Assembly (NCBI GenBank): GCA_034110465.1
Contig: JAWUZD010000009.1
Span: 62,001-126,000 of the forward strand
Direction of reading: 5' to 3'
Length of the DNA: 64,000 nucleotides
DNA from: Aurantibacter sp034110465
GTDB lineage: Bacteria; Bacteroidota; Bacteroidia; Flavobacteriales; Flavobacteriaceae
Part shown: positions 9,288 through 17,781 of the stretch, one piece after another
Numbering within the stretch: the stretch's first letter is position 1
Layout: every line of letters begins with the position of its first letter
Notes under the pieces: generated by a model
What the model saw: the letters and a program-made list of their open reading frames with translations, nothing else
Database searches by the model: none
What the model was told of the DNA's origin: nothing
Program-made: the position numbers and the translations under genes

Positions 9288-9800
9288 ATGAATCAACTTC
9301 TTACAAAAATAAATGACAAAATTTACAATAAGCTTAATTTCGAAGTATCAGATTATCAAAACGAGTTAGAAAGTCAAGAATATGATGCTTGTAGGTTTAA
9401 GTTAAATGGTCTTCTAATTATAAGTAGAACCGCTAAAATTACGCCTAAAAAAATTGGTCAATTTGTTACGTTTTGGAAAAGACCAAATCAAGGAGAAATA
9501 GCTCCTTTGGACGATACAGATAATTTCGATTTTTATATTATAAATGTTTCGTCTAAAATCAGAATAGGTCAGTTTGTATTTCCAAAATCGATTTTAATTA
9601 AAAAAGGTATTATTTCAACAGAAAAAAAAGAAGGAAAAAGAGGCTTTAGAGTTTATCCATCTTGGGATTTACCATTAAGTAAACAAGCGCAGAAAACTCA
9701 AAAATGGCAACTCGATTATTTCTATGAAATTAGCGATTCTAATGAATTAGAAAAAGTTGTAGCGCTTTATAAAATAAAAAAAACCACAAATCAAGAATAA
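9288..9800 (+). CDS. MepB family protein
   Basis: 170 residues matching the MepB family: an N-terminal DYQNELESQEYDACRFKLNG, then a core of IGQFVTFWKRPNQGEIAPLD, FDFYIINV and IGQFVFPKSILIKKGI, and a C-terminal KRGFRVYPSWDLP. The family is named from the S. aureus mepRAB locus, where its role is unknown; no enzyme activity is established. It is cytoplasmic (no signal peptide). It follows the EnvC-like gene after 52 bp and ends at a hairpin facing the convergent lipoprotein gene, so probably the last gene of the run. Confidence 0.8.
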   Translation: MNQLLTKINDKIYNKLNFEVSDYQNELESQEYDACRFKLNGLLIISRTAKITPKKIGQFVTFWKRPNQGEIAPLDDTDNFDFYIINVSSKIRIGQFVFPKSILIKKGIISTEKKEGKRGFRVYPSWDLPLSKQAQKTQKWQLDYFYEISDSNELEKVVALYKIKKTTNQE

Positions 9801-9821
9801 CTAATTCTAGAAATGTGGTTT
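9781..9821. terminator. Probable bidirectional terminator
   Basis: AAACCACA (9781-9788) pairs with TGTGGTTT (9814-9821), with a nested AGAAT/ATTCT stem inside. The mepB stop codon lies inside the hairpin. It sits between convergent genes and could serve both; the flanking A/T-runs are modest. Confidence 0.5.
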
Positions 9822-9846
9822 AAATATATTCTAAGTTGAAAATTAT

Positions 9847-10059
9847 CTATCTAACAAGTATATAACCTTTGTTTGTTTTTCTATAATTTTTACCATTCCA
9901 TCTATAATAACGCTTACCGTTTACATTAACAACTTTGTAGTTTGAAGGACGTTTTTGAACATAAACCACTTTCGTTTTTTGAGCTCTTACAGCTCTTGGT
10001 GCACAAGATGTTACAGAAAAAATAAAACTACCAATAAGTATTACTAAGAAAGTTCTCAT
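9847..10059 (-). CDS. Very small basic lipoprotein
   Basis: 70 residues. Signal sequence with lipobox SVTSC, Cys at residue 19, followed by a strongly basic, Tyr-rich tail (VYVQKRPSNYKVVNVNGKRY, YRWNGKNYRK). The tail reads like two short beta-hairpin units (VNGKRYYRWNGKNY). I do not recognise a named family with confidence; similar short RxY-rich envelope lipoproteins are common in the phylum. Being a lipoprotein with an intact signal makes it a real gene despite its size. It stands alone between the mepB and thioesterase genes. Confidence 0.7.
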   Translation of the reverse strand: MRTFLVILIGSFIFSVTSCAPRAVRAQKTKVVYVQKRPSNYKVVNVNGKRYYRWNGKNYRKTNKGYILVR

Positions 10060-10109
10060 AATTAAAAAGTTTTAGGTTTAGTTTTTAGACTATTTTATTT
10101 AAAAAAGGT

Positions 10110-10625
10110 TTAATTATCCATAAATAAGGCGCGTAATTCTGTAGCATCACTTGGTTTCATTTTTCCAGCAAGAACTAAACTTAATTGTTTACGTCTTAAT
10201 GCACCTTCAAAACGTTTGTGTTCAATTTCAGATTCAGGAAGTAATTCAGGAATTCTAATTGGTTGCCCAGTTTCGTCAACTGCAACAAACGTGTATATCG
10301 CTTCGTTTGCTTTCGTTTTAATACCAGATTCTCTATCTTCTATCCAAACATCCATAAAAACCTCCATAGAGGTTTTAAAAGCTCTAGAAACTTTTGCTTC
10401 AACGGTAACAACAGATCCTAAAGGTATAGATTTATTAAAGGCCACGTGATTTACAGAAGCGGTTACTACAATTCGTCTAGAATGTCTCCTAGCACTAATA
10501 CCAGCAGCACGATCCATACGTGCTAAAAGTTCGCCACCAAAAAGATTATTTAATGGGTTTGTTTCACTTGGTAAAACCATATCGGTTAATATGGTTAAAG
10601 ATTCGGAAGCTTTACGTGCAGTCAT
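10110..10625 (-). CDS. Acyl-CoA thioesterase (YciA/BACH-like hotdog fold)
   Basis: 171 residues with a single hotdog domain. The catalytic segment NPLNNLFGGELLARMDRAAG near residues 20-43 contains the usual Asn/Asp helix, then VVTASVNHVAFNKSIPLGS and the dimer strands VTVEAKVSRAFKTSMEVFMD. Such enzymes hydrolyse acyl-CoA to fatty acid and CoA in the cytoplasm. The C-terminal 45 residues are a charged helical tail (IEHKRFEGALRRKQLSLVLA) usual for this subfamily. A Bacteroidota -7 box lies 17 nt upstream of the start. Confidence 0.9.
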   Translation of the reverse strand: MTARKASESLTILTDMVLPSETNPLNNLFGGELLARMDRAAGISARRHSRRIVVTASVNHVAFNKSIPLGSVVTVEAKVSRAFKTSMEVFMDVWIEDRESGIKTKANEAIYTFVAVDETGQPIRIPELLPESEIEHKRFEGALRRKQLSLVLAGKMKPSDATELRALFMDN

Positions 10626-10642
10626 TAGGCTTAATTTTTGCG

Positions 10643-10650
10643 CAAAAGTA
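10643..10650 (-). promoter_or_regulatory. Candidate -7 box for the thioesterase gene
   Basis: On the minus strand this reads TACTTTTG, an exact fit to TAnnTTTG, 17 nt upstream of the ATG. No clear -33 TTTG at the normal spacing. Confidence 0.5.
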
Positions 10651-10699
10651 CTACGTTTTTAAGTGTAAAAATAAGAATTAACACAAATTTTGCGAAAGC

Positions 10700-11641
10700 T
10701 TAATCTAAGACTTTTACTAATAACCAAGCAGAACTATTTTGGTTTCGCTTAATAGTTTTTAAGGCCTCTAAAGCCTCAAGTCTATCTGTAAAACTTTGAT
10801 AAGCAACTTGATGTAAACCATACTTGTTTGCACCAATTTTACGAGCATTAAAACCATCTAATTTTAATTGCTCAATTTTTTTGTCGCAATTTTCTTCAAC
10901 TCTAAAAGCACCAGCAATAATGTGGTAACTTCCAATAACTTCTTTTTCTAAAGTTACCTTTACTGTTGGTAATGGATTAGAGATTACAAAAGTAGCTTCT
11001 TGAATTTTAGACTCAATTTCGGTTTGTGCTTCTTGTTCTGCTAAAATATTATGGTTTTCAACCTGATCTAATTGAAATTTAGAAAAAGCTAATCCAGATA
11101 CAGTTAAAGCTATTAATCCAACAGCAGCATATTTTAAATATGTTCTGTAACCTTTAGTTTTTTTAACTATTGGAATTACAGGACTTTCTATAGCAGTGTC
11201 TTCTTCAGTAGAAAGCACAATTCTATTTATGTTAGATGAATTAAATTGAGATAATCCAAAAGCATCTGTTAAATAATTTACACCGTAATTAGGTGTAAAA
11301 TTAACTTTAGATAAATGATCAAAAACTAATTCTCCAATACCTTCAAAATAAAGTGTTTCGCCTTCAATTAAAGTCGCCTTAAATCGTTGTACTTGTTTGT
11401 TGATTTTTGCGGTAGCAGCTTTAAAAGGAATTTGTTCTACATCTGCAATGTAGCGTGCTAATAAACCATCGTTATTTTTAATTTGCTCGTTAAATAATAA
11501 CGCTTTTTTAGGTGCAAAAAAAGTATTGTTGGTGGTATTAACTTCTGCCGAAACTCGTTGCGTTATAAAAGCACCAAATTCTGGTACGATTACACAGTCG
11601 TATCGGTATAGTAAATCGCTTATGTAGGTTTGTAGTTGCAT
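10700..11641 (-). CDS. HU-CCDC81 and SPOR domain membrane protein
   Basis: 313 residues in three parts. The N-terminal part (1-120) resembles the paired HU-CCDC81-like domains of Bacteroidota division proteins (LQTYISDLLYRYDCVIVPEFG and NKQVQRFKATLIEGETLYFEG). A single membrane segment lies at about 168-186 (YAAVGLIALTVSGLAFS). The C-terminal SPOR domain (about 235-313, YHIIAGAFRVEENCDKKIEQ) binds denuded peptidoglycan at the septum in known cases. This topology, cytoplasmic HU-like domain and periplasmic SPOR domain, suggests a link between the inner division machinery and septal wall (inference). It is divergent from dprA. Confidence 0.85.
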   Translation of the reverse strand: MQLQTYISDLLYRYDCVIVPEFGAFITQRVSAEVNTTNNTFFAPKKALLFNEQIKNNDGLLARYIADVEQIPFKAATAKINKQVQRFKATLIEGETLYFEGIGELVFDHLSKVNFTPNYGVNYLTDAFGLSQFNSSNINRIVLSTEEDTAIESPVIPIVKKTKGYRTYLKYAAVGLIALTVSGLAFSKFQLDQVENHNILAEQEAQTEIESKIQEATFVISNPLPTVKVTLEKEVIGSYHIIAGAFRVEENCDKKIEQLKLDGFNARKIGANKYGLHQVAYQSFTDRLEALEALKTIKRNQNSSAWLLVKVLD

Positions 11642-11646
11642 TGTAG

Positions 11647-11654
11647 CAAAGTTA
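11647..11654 (-). promoter_or_regulatory. Candidate -7 box abutting the SPOR gene start
   Basis: Minus strand TAACTTTG, exact TAnnTTTG, with only 5 nt before the ATG. If used, the transcript would be almost leaderless. Confidence 0.45.
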
Positions 11655-11747
11655 GACTTTTTTAAAAAAGATTAAAATTTCTCGTATATTAGTTATCAAC
11701 ACAAGGCTGAATTTTTTCTTTTGGACTTCATAATCAATTGTATACCT

Positions 11748-12851
11748 ATGAAAAAAAATGAACTTTTATATATATTAGCCTTGCAACACGTCTCTAAAAT
11801 AGGCGATATTACGTCTAAAAAACTCATTTCGCATTGTGGTTCTGCCGAAGCGATATTTAAAGAAAAAACACAAAACCTCTTAAAAATTGATGGTATTGGA
11901 ACGGTTACTATAAGCGATTTACATAAATCCAATCACTTAAAAGCTGCCGAAGATGAATTACGTTTTATAGAAGAAAATAAAATTGAAGCTTTTTATTTTA
12001 CAGATGATGCTTATCCAAACAGACTGAAACATTGTATTGATGCGCCTTTAGTTTTATTCCAAAGCGGAAACGTGAATCTAAAGCAAGAACGCATAATTAG
12101 TATTGTTGGTGCTCGTAAAATAACCACTTCAGGAATAGCTTTTTGCGAACGTTTAGTAGAAGAATTAGCCATTTATAATCCTGTAATTATTTCTGGATTT
12201 GCTTACGGAACAGATATTACAGCACACAAAGCAGCTTTAAAAAACAAATTGCAAACGGTAGGTTGCTTAGCGCACGGCTTAGATCAAATCTATCCTAAAG
12301 TCCATAAAAAGTATCTGGCAGATGTTGAAAAAAATGGTGGGTTTTTAACCGATTTTTGGAGCAGCGCTACTTTTGACAGAAATAATTTTTTAAAAAGAAA
12401 CCGAATTATTGCTGGCATAAGCGAAGCTACTATAGTTATAGAGTCTGCAGAAAAAGGCGGAAGCTTAGTTACCGCAGATATTGCTAATTCTTATAATAGA
12501 GATGTTTTTGCTGTTCCTGGTCGAGTAACAGATTCTCAAAGTGTTGGTTGTAACAATCTAATTAAGCAGCAAAAAGCGCACTTATTATCTACACCTTTAG
12601 ATGTGCCTTATTTATTAAATTGGCAATTAGACGAATTAAAAAAACAACCCAAACAGCAACAGTTGTTTGTTGAACTAACAAAGGAGGAAGAAACTGTTTT
12701 TGAGTATTTGAAAACTAAAAATAAAGAGCAATTAGATGTTATAGCTATAGACTGTAAAATGCCAACTTATAAATTGGCTGGCATTTTAATTACTATGGAG
12801 TTAAAAGGTGTTGTTAGACCTTTACCAGGTAAATTATTTGAGATTATTTAG
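11748..12851 (+). CDS. dprA: DNA-processing protein DprA
   Basis: 367 residues. DprA loads RecA onto incoming single-stranded DNA during natural transformation. The Rossmann-like core is clear: IISIVGARKITTSG, VIISGFAYGTDITAHKAAL, a GxxxxYP turn (AHGLDQIYPKVH), RNRIIAGISEATIVIES, GGSLVTADIA and FAVPGRV. A winged-helix-like C-terminus (TYKLAGILITMELKGVVRPL) completes the usual three-domain plan. The start at ATG 11748 (MKKNELLYILAL) fits the family; an in-frame TTG at 11721 would add nine atypical residues. Divergent from the SPOR gene and convergent with trpS. Confidence 0.95.
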   Translation: MKKNELLYILALQHVSKIGDITSKKLISHCGSAEAIFKEKTQNLLKIDGIGTVTISDLHKSNHLKAAEDELRFIEENKIEAFYFTDDAYPNRLKHCIDAPLVLFQSGNVNLKQERIISIVGARKITTSGIAFCERLVEELAIYNPVIISGFAYGTDITAHKAALKNKLQTVGCLAHGLDQIYPKVHKKYLADVEKNGGFLTDFWSSATFDRNNFLKRNRIIAGISEATIVIESAEKGGSLVTADIANSYNRDVFAVPGRVTDSQSVGCNNLIKQQKAHLLSTPLDVPYLLNWQLDELKKQPKQQQLFVELTKEEETVFEYLKTKNKEQLDVIAIDCKMPTYKLAGILITMELKGVVRPLPGKLFEII

Positions 12852-12874
12852 ATTCTTATAATTATAAGAAACAG

Positions 12875-13843
12875 TTAATACCCCAACTTCTCTCTAACAC
12901 GTTTTATAACAGAATTACAAACTACAGTTGCCTTTTCTGCACCAATATTTAAAGCTGCATCAATTTCGTTAAGGTTAGCCATATAATGGTTGTAACGTTC
13001 ACGTTGTGTTTCAAATTTAGCTAGAATTAATTCATAAAGAGCTTGTTTTGCATGACCGTAACCATAATTACCATTTTCGTAATTGGCTTTCATTTCTGTA
13101 ACTTCAGTTTCAGAAGCTAATAAACTATATAAAGCAAAACAATTACACGTTGCCCATTTTTTTGGGTTTTCTAAAGGTGTAGAATCTGTAGCAATGCTCA
13201 TTATTTGTTTGCGTAATTTCTTTTCAGGTAAGAAAATATCAATAAAATTGTTTTTGCTTTTACTCATTTTAGTTCCATCTGTTCCAGGAATAAGCATTGT
13301 TTCTTCTTGAATTTTTGCTGTTGGTAACACAAAAGTATCACCTAATTTTGCGTGGAAACGAGCTGCAACATCACGCGTCATTTCTATATGTTGTAATTGA
13401 TCTTTTCCAACAGGAATAATTTCAGCATCGTAAGCTAAAATATCTGCAGCCATAAGCATTGGATAAGAAAATAAGCCACAATTTACATCTTCTAATCTAT
13501 CTGCCTTATCTTTAAAACTATGCGCTAATGTTAAACGTTGGTATGGAAAAAAACAGCTTAAGTACCAAGTTAATTCAGTCACTTGAGGAATATCACTTTG
13601 TCTATAAAAAACCGTTTTATTTATGTCTAACCCAAACGCTAACCAAACCGCAGCAGTAGAATATGTGTTTTGTCTTAAAGTTTCTGCATCTTTTATCTGA
13701 GTTAAAGAATGCATGTCTGCAATAAATAAAAACGATTCGTTTGCTGGATTATTTGCCATTTCTATGGCTGGAATTAAGGCGCCTAAAATGTTTCCTAAAT
13801 GCGGCGTTCCTGTACTTTGTATTCCGGTAAGTATTCTTGACAT
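12875..13843 (-). CDS. trpS: Tryptophanyl-tRNA synthetase
   Basis: 322 residues, normal for a bacterial class Ic enzyme charging tRNA-Trp. The HIGH-like motif PHLGN lies at about residues 14-18 (TGTPHLGNILGAL) and KMSKS near residue 191 (GTDGTKMSKSKNN). The Trp-binding Asp region (FLFIADMHSLT) and the helix VGKDQLQHIEMTRDVAARF are intact. Single-gene unit: converges on dprA (23 bp gap) and diverges from plsC. A -7 box lies 19 nt upstream. Confidence 0.98.
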   Translation of the reverse strand: MSRILTGIQSTGTPHLGNILGALIPAIEMANNPANESFLFIADMHSLTQIKDAETLRQNTYSTAAVWLAFGLDINKTVFYRQSDIPQVTELTWYLSCFFPYQRLTLAHSFKDKADRLEDVNCGLFSYPMLMAADILAYDAEIIPVGKDQLQHIEMTRDVAARFHAKLGDTFVLPTAKIQEETMLIPGTDGTKMSKSKNNFIDIFLPEKKLRKQIMSIATDSTPLENPKKWATCNCFALYSLLASETEVTEMKANYENGNYGYGHAKQALYELILAKFETQRERYNHYMANLNEIDAALNIGAEKATVVCNSVIKRVREKLGY

Positions 13844-13862
13844 AGTTATTTTTTATACTTAG

Positions 13863-13870
13863 CAAAGGTA
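13863..13870 (-). promoter_or_regulatory. Candidate -7 box for trpS
   Basis: Minus strand TACCTTTG, exact TAnnTTTG, 19 nt before the trpS ATG. No good -33 element seen. Confidence 0.5.
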
Positions 13871-13916
13871 AAAGAAAACAATAAAAGGATTAAAATTAAT
13901 TGTCGATAAATTTAAT

Positions 13917-13924
13917 TAGATTTG
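13917..13924 (+). promoter_or_regulatory. Candidate -7 box abutting the plsC start
   Basis: TAGATTTG, exact TAnnTTTG, with 6 nt to the ATG at 13931. It overlaps the in-frame TTG at 13922, which argues that the ATG is the real start. Confidence 0.45.
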
Positions 13925-13930
13925 AAACTT

Positions 13931-14665
13931 ATGAAAGTACTTAAATATCCTTTTTGGCTTCTTTATCGTGTTTGGTTTTATATAGTTATGGCAATTCCTA
14001 TTTTAGTTATGTTTCCTTTACTATTTATTTCAATCTTAAAAGAAACTTGGTATCCTTACTTTTTTAGATTAGCACAAATTTGGGCACGTTTTATCCTAAT
14101 TTTTATGGGTTTTAAAACTAAAATAACTAAAGAAGAAACTACAGACCTTTCTAAGAGTTATATGTTTATTGCTAACCATACCTCTATGACGGATATTATG
14201 TTAATGTTAGTTGCAGTAAAAAATCCGTTTGTTTTTGTAGGAAAAGCTGAGTTGGCTAAAATACCTCTTTTTGGTTTTTTCTATAAACGAACCTGTATTT
14301 TAGTAGACCGAAATAATTCTAAAAGCCGACAAGCTGTTTTTGCAAGAGCTCAAGAGCGTTTAAAGCAAGGTATAAGTATTTGTATTTTCCCTGAAGGTTT
14401 AGTTCCAGAAGAACATATAGATTTAGCTGAATTTAAAGATGGCGCATTTAGATTAGCAATAAATCATCAAATACCAATTGTGCCATTCACTTTTTATGAT
14501 AATAAAAAACGATTTTCTTATACCTTTTTTAGTGGTTCACCAGGAAAAATGAGAGCTAAAATGCATTATTTTATATCAACAATTGGTTTAGAAACTAAAG
14601 AAGATATTAAAATGCTTAGACAACAATCTAGAACTATTATTTATAACGAATTAACTTCAAAATAA
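13931..14665 (+). CDS. plsC: 1-acyl-sn-glycerol-3-phosphate acyltransferase
   Basis: 244 residues from the ATG at 13931 (an in-frame TTG lies 9 bp upstream but within the candidate promoter). The enzyme adds the second acyl chain to lysophosphatidic acid at the inner membrane. The catalytic NHxxxxD motif is NHTSMTD (82-88), followed by the substrate motif GFFYKRTCILVDR and FPEGLVPEEH. Hydrophobic segments at about 12-35 and 48-60 anchor it. It is convergent with accC, and the two share a terminator. Confidence 0.93.
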   Translation: MKVLKYPFWLLYRVWFYIVMAIPILVMFPLLFISILKETWYPYFFRLAQIWARFILIFMGFKTKITKEETTDLSKSYMFIANHTSMTDIMLMLVAVKNPFVFVGKAELAKIPLFGFFYKRTCILVDRNNSKSRQAVFARAQERLKQGISICIFPEGLVPEEHIDLAEFKDGAFRLAINHQIPIVPFTFYDNKKRFSYTFFSGSPGKMRAKMHYFISTIGLETKEDIKMLRQQSRTIIYNELTSK

Positions 14666-14702
14666 AAAACTCCAATAAACATAATTGCTTATCGGAGTTT
14701 TT
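14665..14702. terminator. Bidirectional terminator between plsC and accC
   Basis: AAAAACTCC (14665-14673) pairs with GGAGTTTTT (14694-14702), with an inner AATAA/TTAT extension. A-run on one side and T-run on the other serve both convergent genes. Confidence 0.85.
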
Positions 14703-14723
14703 AGTATAATTTATTTTTTGTGA

Positions 14724-16070
14724 TTAATCTTCTTTTTGAATAACGAAATCTTCCATAAATTTAGTGGTGTAATTTCCAGAAATATAATCCGGATGATCCA
14801 TTAATTGTCTATGAAAAGGAATTGTTGTTTTAATACCTTCAATTACAAATTCTTCTAAAGCACGTTTCATTTTGCTTATAGCTTCTTGTCTTGATTGTGC
14901 AGTTGTAATTAACTTAGCAATCATAGAATCATAATTTGGAGGAATAGAATAGCCTGCATAAACATGTGTGTCTAAACGAATTCCATGTCCGCCTGGTGCA
15001 TGTAATGTTGTTATTTTTCCTGGTGAAGGTCTGAAGTCGTTAAAGGGATCTTCAGCATTAATTCTACATTCAATTGAGTGTAATTGAGGTAAGTAATTTT
15101 TACCTGAAATTTTTACACCAGCAGCAACTAATATTTGCTCTCTAATTAAATCGAAATCTATAACTTGTTCTGTAATAGGATGTTCAACTTGGATACGCGT
15201 GTTCATTTCCATAAAAAAGAAATTCCTATGCTTATCTACTAAGAACTCTACAGTTCCAGCACCTTCATATTTAATGAATTCAGCAGCTTTTACAGCAGCT
15301 TCTCCCATTCTTGTACGTAATTCATCTGTCATAAAAGGAGAAGGAACTTCCTCAGTTAATTTTTGATGACGACGTTGAATTGAGCAATCTCTTTCTGATA
15401 AATGACATGCTTTACCTGTAGAATCTCCAATAATTTGTATTTCTATATGGCGTGGCTCTTCAATAAGCTTTTCCATATACATATCATCGTTTCCAAAGGC
15501 GGCTTTAGATTCTGCACGTGCAGATTCCCAAGCATTTTGTAAGTCTTCTTCTTTCCAAACTGCACGCATTCCTTTTCCACCACCACCAGCAGATGCTTTA
15601 AGCATAACAGGATAACCAGTTTCTAAAGCTACTTTTAAACAATCTTGGAAATCTTTAATTACACCTTCGCTTCCTGGCACACATGGTACACCAGCAGCTT
15701 TCATGGTAGATTTAGCGTTAGCCTTATCTCCCATTCGGTCAATCATATCTGCTGAAGCACCTATAAATTTGATATCATGTTCAGTACAGATTTTAGAAAA
15801 TTTAGCGTTTTCTGATAAAAAACCATAACCTGGATGTATGGCATCTGCATTAGTAATTTCTGCAGCTGCAATAATATTAGGTATTTTTAGATAAGATTCA
15901 CTACTTGGTGCAGGACCAATGCAAACTGCTTCATCAGCAAATTTCACATGTAAACTTTCTGCATCAGCAGTAGAGTAAACCGCAACGGTTTTAATTCCCA
16001 TTTCTTTACATGTACGAATTACACGTAAAGCAATTTCGCCTCTATTTGCAATTAATATTTTTTTAAACAT
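14724..16070 (-). CDS. accC: Acetyl-CoA carboxylase, biotin carboxylase subunit
   Basis: 448 residues. It carboxylates the biotin on AccB using ATP and bicarbonate, the first half-reaction of malonyl-CoA synthesis. Biotin carboxylase N-domain (MFKKILIANRGEIALRVIRT), ATP-grasp loop ASAGGGGKGMRAV (near 160-173), the catalytic EMNTRIQVEHPITE signature (near 288) and C-terminal domain are all present. Third gene of fabH-accB-accC, but separated from accB by 76 bp with its own candidate -7 box and a hairpin. Confidence 0.97.
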   Translation of the reverse strand: MFKKILIANRGEIALRVIRTCKEMGIKTVAVYSTADAESLHVKFADEAVCIGPAPSSESYLKIPNIIAAAEITNADAIHPGYGFLSENAKFSKICTEHDIKFIGASADMIDRMGDKANAKSTMKAAGVPCVPGSEGVIKDFQDCLKVALETGYPVMLKASAGGGGKGMRAVWKEEDLQNAWESARAESKAAFGNDDMYMEKLIEEPRHIEIQIIGDSTGKACHLSERDCSIQRRHQKLTEEVPSPFMTDELRTRMGEAAVKAAEFIKYEGAGTVEFLVDKHRNFFFMEMNTRIQVEHPITEQVIDFDLIREQILVAAGVKISGKNYLPQLHSIECRINAEDPFNDFRPSPGKITTLHAPGGHGIRLDTHVYAGYSIPPNYDSMIAKLITTAQSRQEAISKMKRALEEFVIEGIKTTIPFHRQLMDHPDYISGNYTTKFMEDFVIQKED

Positions 16071-16106
16071 AACTTAAGTTTAAGTGTCTAATAGATTTTA
16101 TTGAGG

Positions 16107-16130
16107 TTTAGGGGAAATTAATGCCCTAAA
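16107..16130 (-). repeat. Hairpin in the accB-accC spacer
   Basis: TTTAGGG (16107-16113) and CCCTAAA (16124-16130) form a perfect 7-bp stem with a 10-nt loop in the leader of accC. There is no T-run on the minus strand afterwards, so it is more likely an mRNA processing or stability element than a terminator. Confidence 0.4.
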
Positions 16131-16135
16131 ATTAT

Positions 16136-16143
16136 CAAATTTA
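16136..16143 (-). promoter_or_regulatory. Candidate -7 box before accC
   Basis: Minus strand TAAATTTG, exact TAnnTTTG, immediately after the accB stop and 65 nt before the accC start. It could give accC an extra transcript. Confidence 0.35.
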
Positions 16144-16146
16144 AAA

Positions 16147-16629
16147 TTAAGACGGATCAACTAAAAATAATGGTTGATCAAATTCTACAGGAGAAGAATC
16201 GTCTACTAAAACTTTAACAATTTTACCTGATATTTCAGCTTCAATTTCGTTAAATAATTTCATAGCTTCAATAACACAAAGTACATCTCCTTCTGCTATG
16301 GTTTGTCCAACTTCAACAAATAATGGTTTGTCAGGAGATGGTTTTCTGTAAAAAGTTCCAATAATTGGAGATTTTATGGTAATAAATTTTGAATCTTCAT
16401 TCTCTACAGTTTTTGGTGCTTCAGCTACCACTTGAGTAGTTGGTGCTGGAACTCCTGTTTGAGGCATTGGCATTTGCGACATATTCATTGGCATTTGCTG
16501 TATAAAAGTAGTTTCCGTTTCAGAACCAGTTTTAATTGTGATTTTAACATCATCTGTTTCAAGTTTAACTTCACTTGCACCAGATTTTGCAACGAATCTA
16601 ATTAAGTTTTGAATGTCTTTTAAATCCAT
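16147..16629 (-). CDS. accB: Acetyl-CoA carboxylase biotin carboxyl carrier protein
   Basis: 160 residues. N-terminal helical part, then a Met/Pro/Gln-rich flexible linker (about 45-75) and a biotinyl domain (about 80-160). The biotin attachment site EAMKLFNEI has its Lys at residue 124, and the FIGTFYRKPSPD-like thumb region is present (IIGTFYRKPSPDKPLF). It carries CO2 from AccC to the carboxyltransferase. It starts 23 bp after fabH and is followed by accC. Confidence 0.97.
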   Translation of the reverse strand: MDLKDIQNLIRFVAKSGASEVKLETDDVKITIKTGSETETTFIQQMPMNMSQMPMPQTGVPAPTTQVVAEAPKTVENEDSKFITIKSPIIGTFYRKPSPDKPLFVEVGQTIAEGDVLCVIEAMKLFNEIEAEISGKIVKVLVDDSSPVEFDQPLFLVDPS

Positions 16630-16652
16630 AATATTTATTTATTAGTTTTTTG

Positions 16653-17651
16653 TTAGTTTGAGTTATAAGCCCATTTTAAATAAATTGAGCCCCATGTGAA
16701 ACCGCCTCCAAAAGCAGCGAATATTAAATTATCTCCTTTTTTAAGATTTTTTTCAAAATCAAATAATAGCAAAGGTAAGGTAGCCGAGGTTGTATTTCCA
16801 TATCTATGGATGTTTTTTAACACTTTTTCTTCAGGTAAATTCATTCGGTTAGAAGCAGCATCTATAATTCTTAGATTTGCTTGGTGTGGAACTAACCAAT
16901 CAACATCTTGACCGGTAATGTTATTTCGCTCTAATATTTTAGAACAAGCATCTGCCATTTTCGATACAGCATATTTAAATACGGTTTTTCCTTCTTGATG
17001 AACAAAATGTTTTCCTTGGTTCAAAGTTTCGTGACTGGCTGGTAAAATTGATCCTCCAGCATCAATTTTTAAAAACTCTCTTCCAATTCCATCACTTCTT
17101 AAATATTCATCTTGTAGGCCTAAACCTTCATCGTTTGGTTCTAACAAAGCTGCTCCTGCACCATCACCAAAAATGATACATGTTGATCTGTCTGTGTAAT
17201 CTATAATTGAAGACATTTTATCTGCACCAATAATTAATATTTTCTTGTAGCGTCCAGATTCTATATAACTAGCCGCAGTAGATAAAGCATATAAAAAACT
17301 AGAACAAGCGGCTTGTAAATCGTATGAAAATGCATTTACTGCTCCAATCTTTGTTGCTGTATATGCAGCAGTTGAAGCAACTGGAAGATCAGGAGTTATT
17401 GTTGCAACTATAACTAAGTCTATGTCTTTTGGATCAATATTTTTTTTAGCTATTAAATCTTCTGCAGCTTTAATAGCCATAAAAGATGTTCCTTCGTTTT
17501 CGTTTTTAAGAATACGTCGCTCTTTAATACCTGTTCGTGATGTTATCCATTCATCATTAGTATCCACCATACCTTCAAGTACTTTGTTAGAAAGTACAAA
17601 ATCTGGAACATAGCCACCAACAGCCGTAATTGCTGCGCTAATTTTACTCAT
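16653..17651 (-). CDS. fabH: Beta-ketoacyl-ACP synthase III
   Basis: 332 residues. It condenses an acyl-CoA primer with malonyl-ACP to start fatty-acid synthesis; in this phylum branched primers are common. The catalytic triad is Cys116 (QAACSSFLYAL), His256 (VPHQANLRI) and Asn286 (YGNTTSAT). The fold is complete, including the RTGIKERR CoA-binding region and C-terminal GGGFTWGSI. First gene of fabH-accB-accC. It is separated from rpmF by a terminator, so it needs read-through or a promoter in 17652-17750, where I see no clear consensus box. Confidence 0.96.
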   Translation of the reverse strand: MSKISAAITAVGGYVPDFVLSNKVLEGMVDTNDEWITSRTGIKERRILKNENEGTSFMAIKAAEDLIAKKNIDPKDIDLVIVATITPDLPVASTAAYTATKIGAVNAFSYDLQAACSSFLYALSTAASYIESGRYKKILIIGADKMSSIIDYTDRSTCIIFGDGAGAALLEPNDEGLGLQDEYLRSDGIGREFLKIDAGGSILPASHETLNQGKHFVHQEGKTVFKYAVSKMADACSKILERNNITGQDVDWLVPHQANLRIIDAASNRMNLPEEKVLKNIHRYGNTTSATLPLLLFDFEKNLKKGDNLIFAAFGGGFTWGSIYLKWAYNSN

Positions 17652-17750
17652 AATTAAAGTTATTTAGTCTTAAAGCATAAGCTTGTGACTGTTTTAGGTT
17701 CTAAAACAATGCAAAATAAGGTGTTTTTAACGTACAGAAAAATTAATAAC

Positions 17751-17781
17751 AAAAAAAACGCTCACAAAGGAGCGTTTTTTT
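17751..17781 (-). terminator. Terminator/attenuator between rpmF and fabH
   Basis: AAAAAAAACGCTC (17751-17763) pairs with GAGCGTTTTTTT (17770-17781), 18 bp beyond the rpmF stop on the minus strand. GC stem of 5 bp with long A/T flanks. It would end or reduce transcripts before fabH. Confidence 0.8.

Noticed and set aside
11721..11747. Upstream TTG start for dprA (nine extra residues)
   Set aside because: The family begins at MKKNELLYILAL-type sequence and a TTG is inferior to the ATG at 11748.
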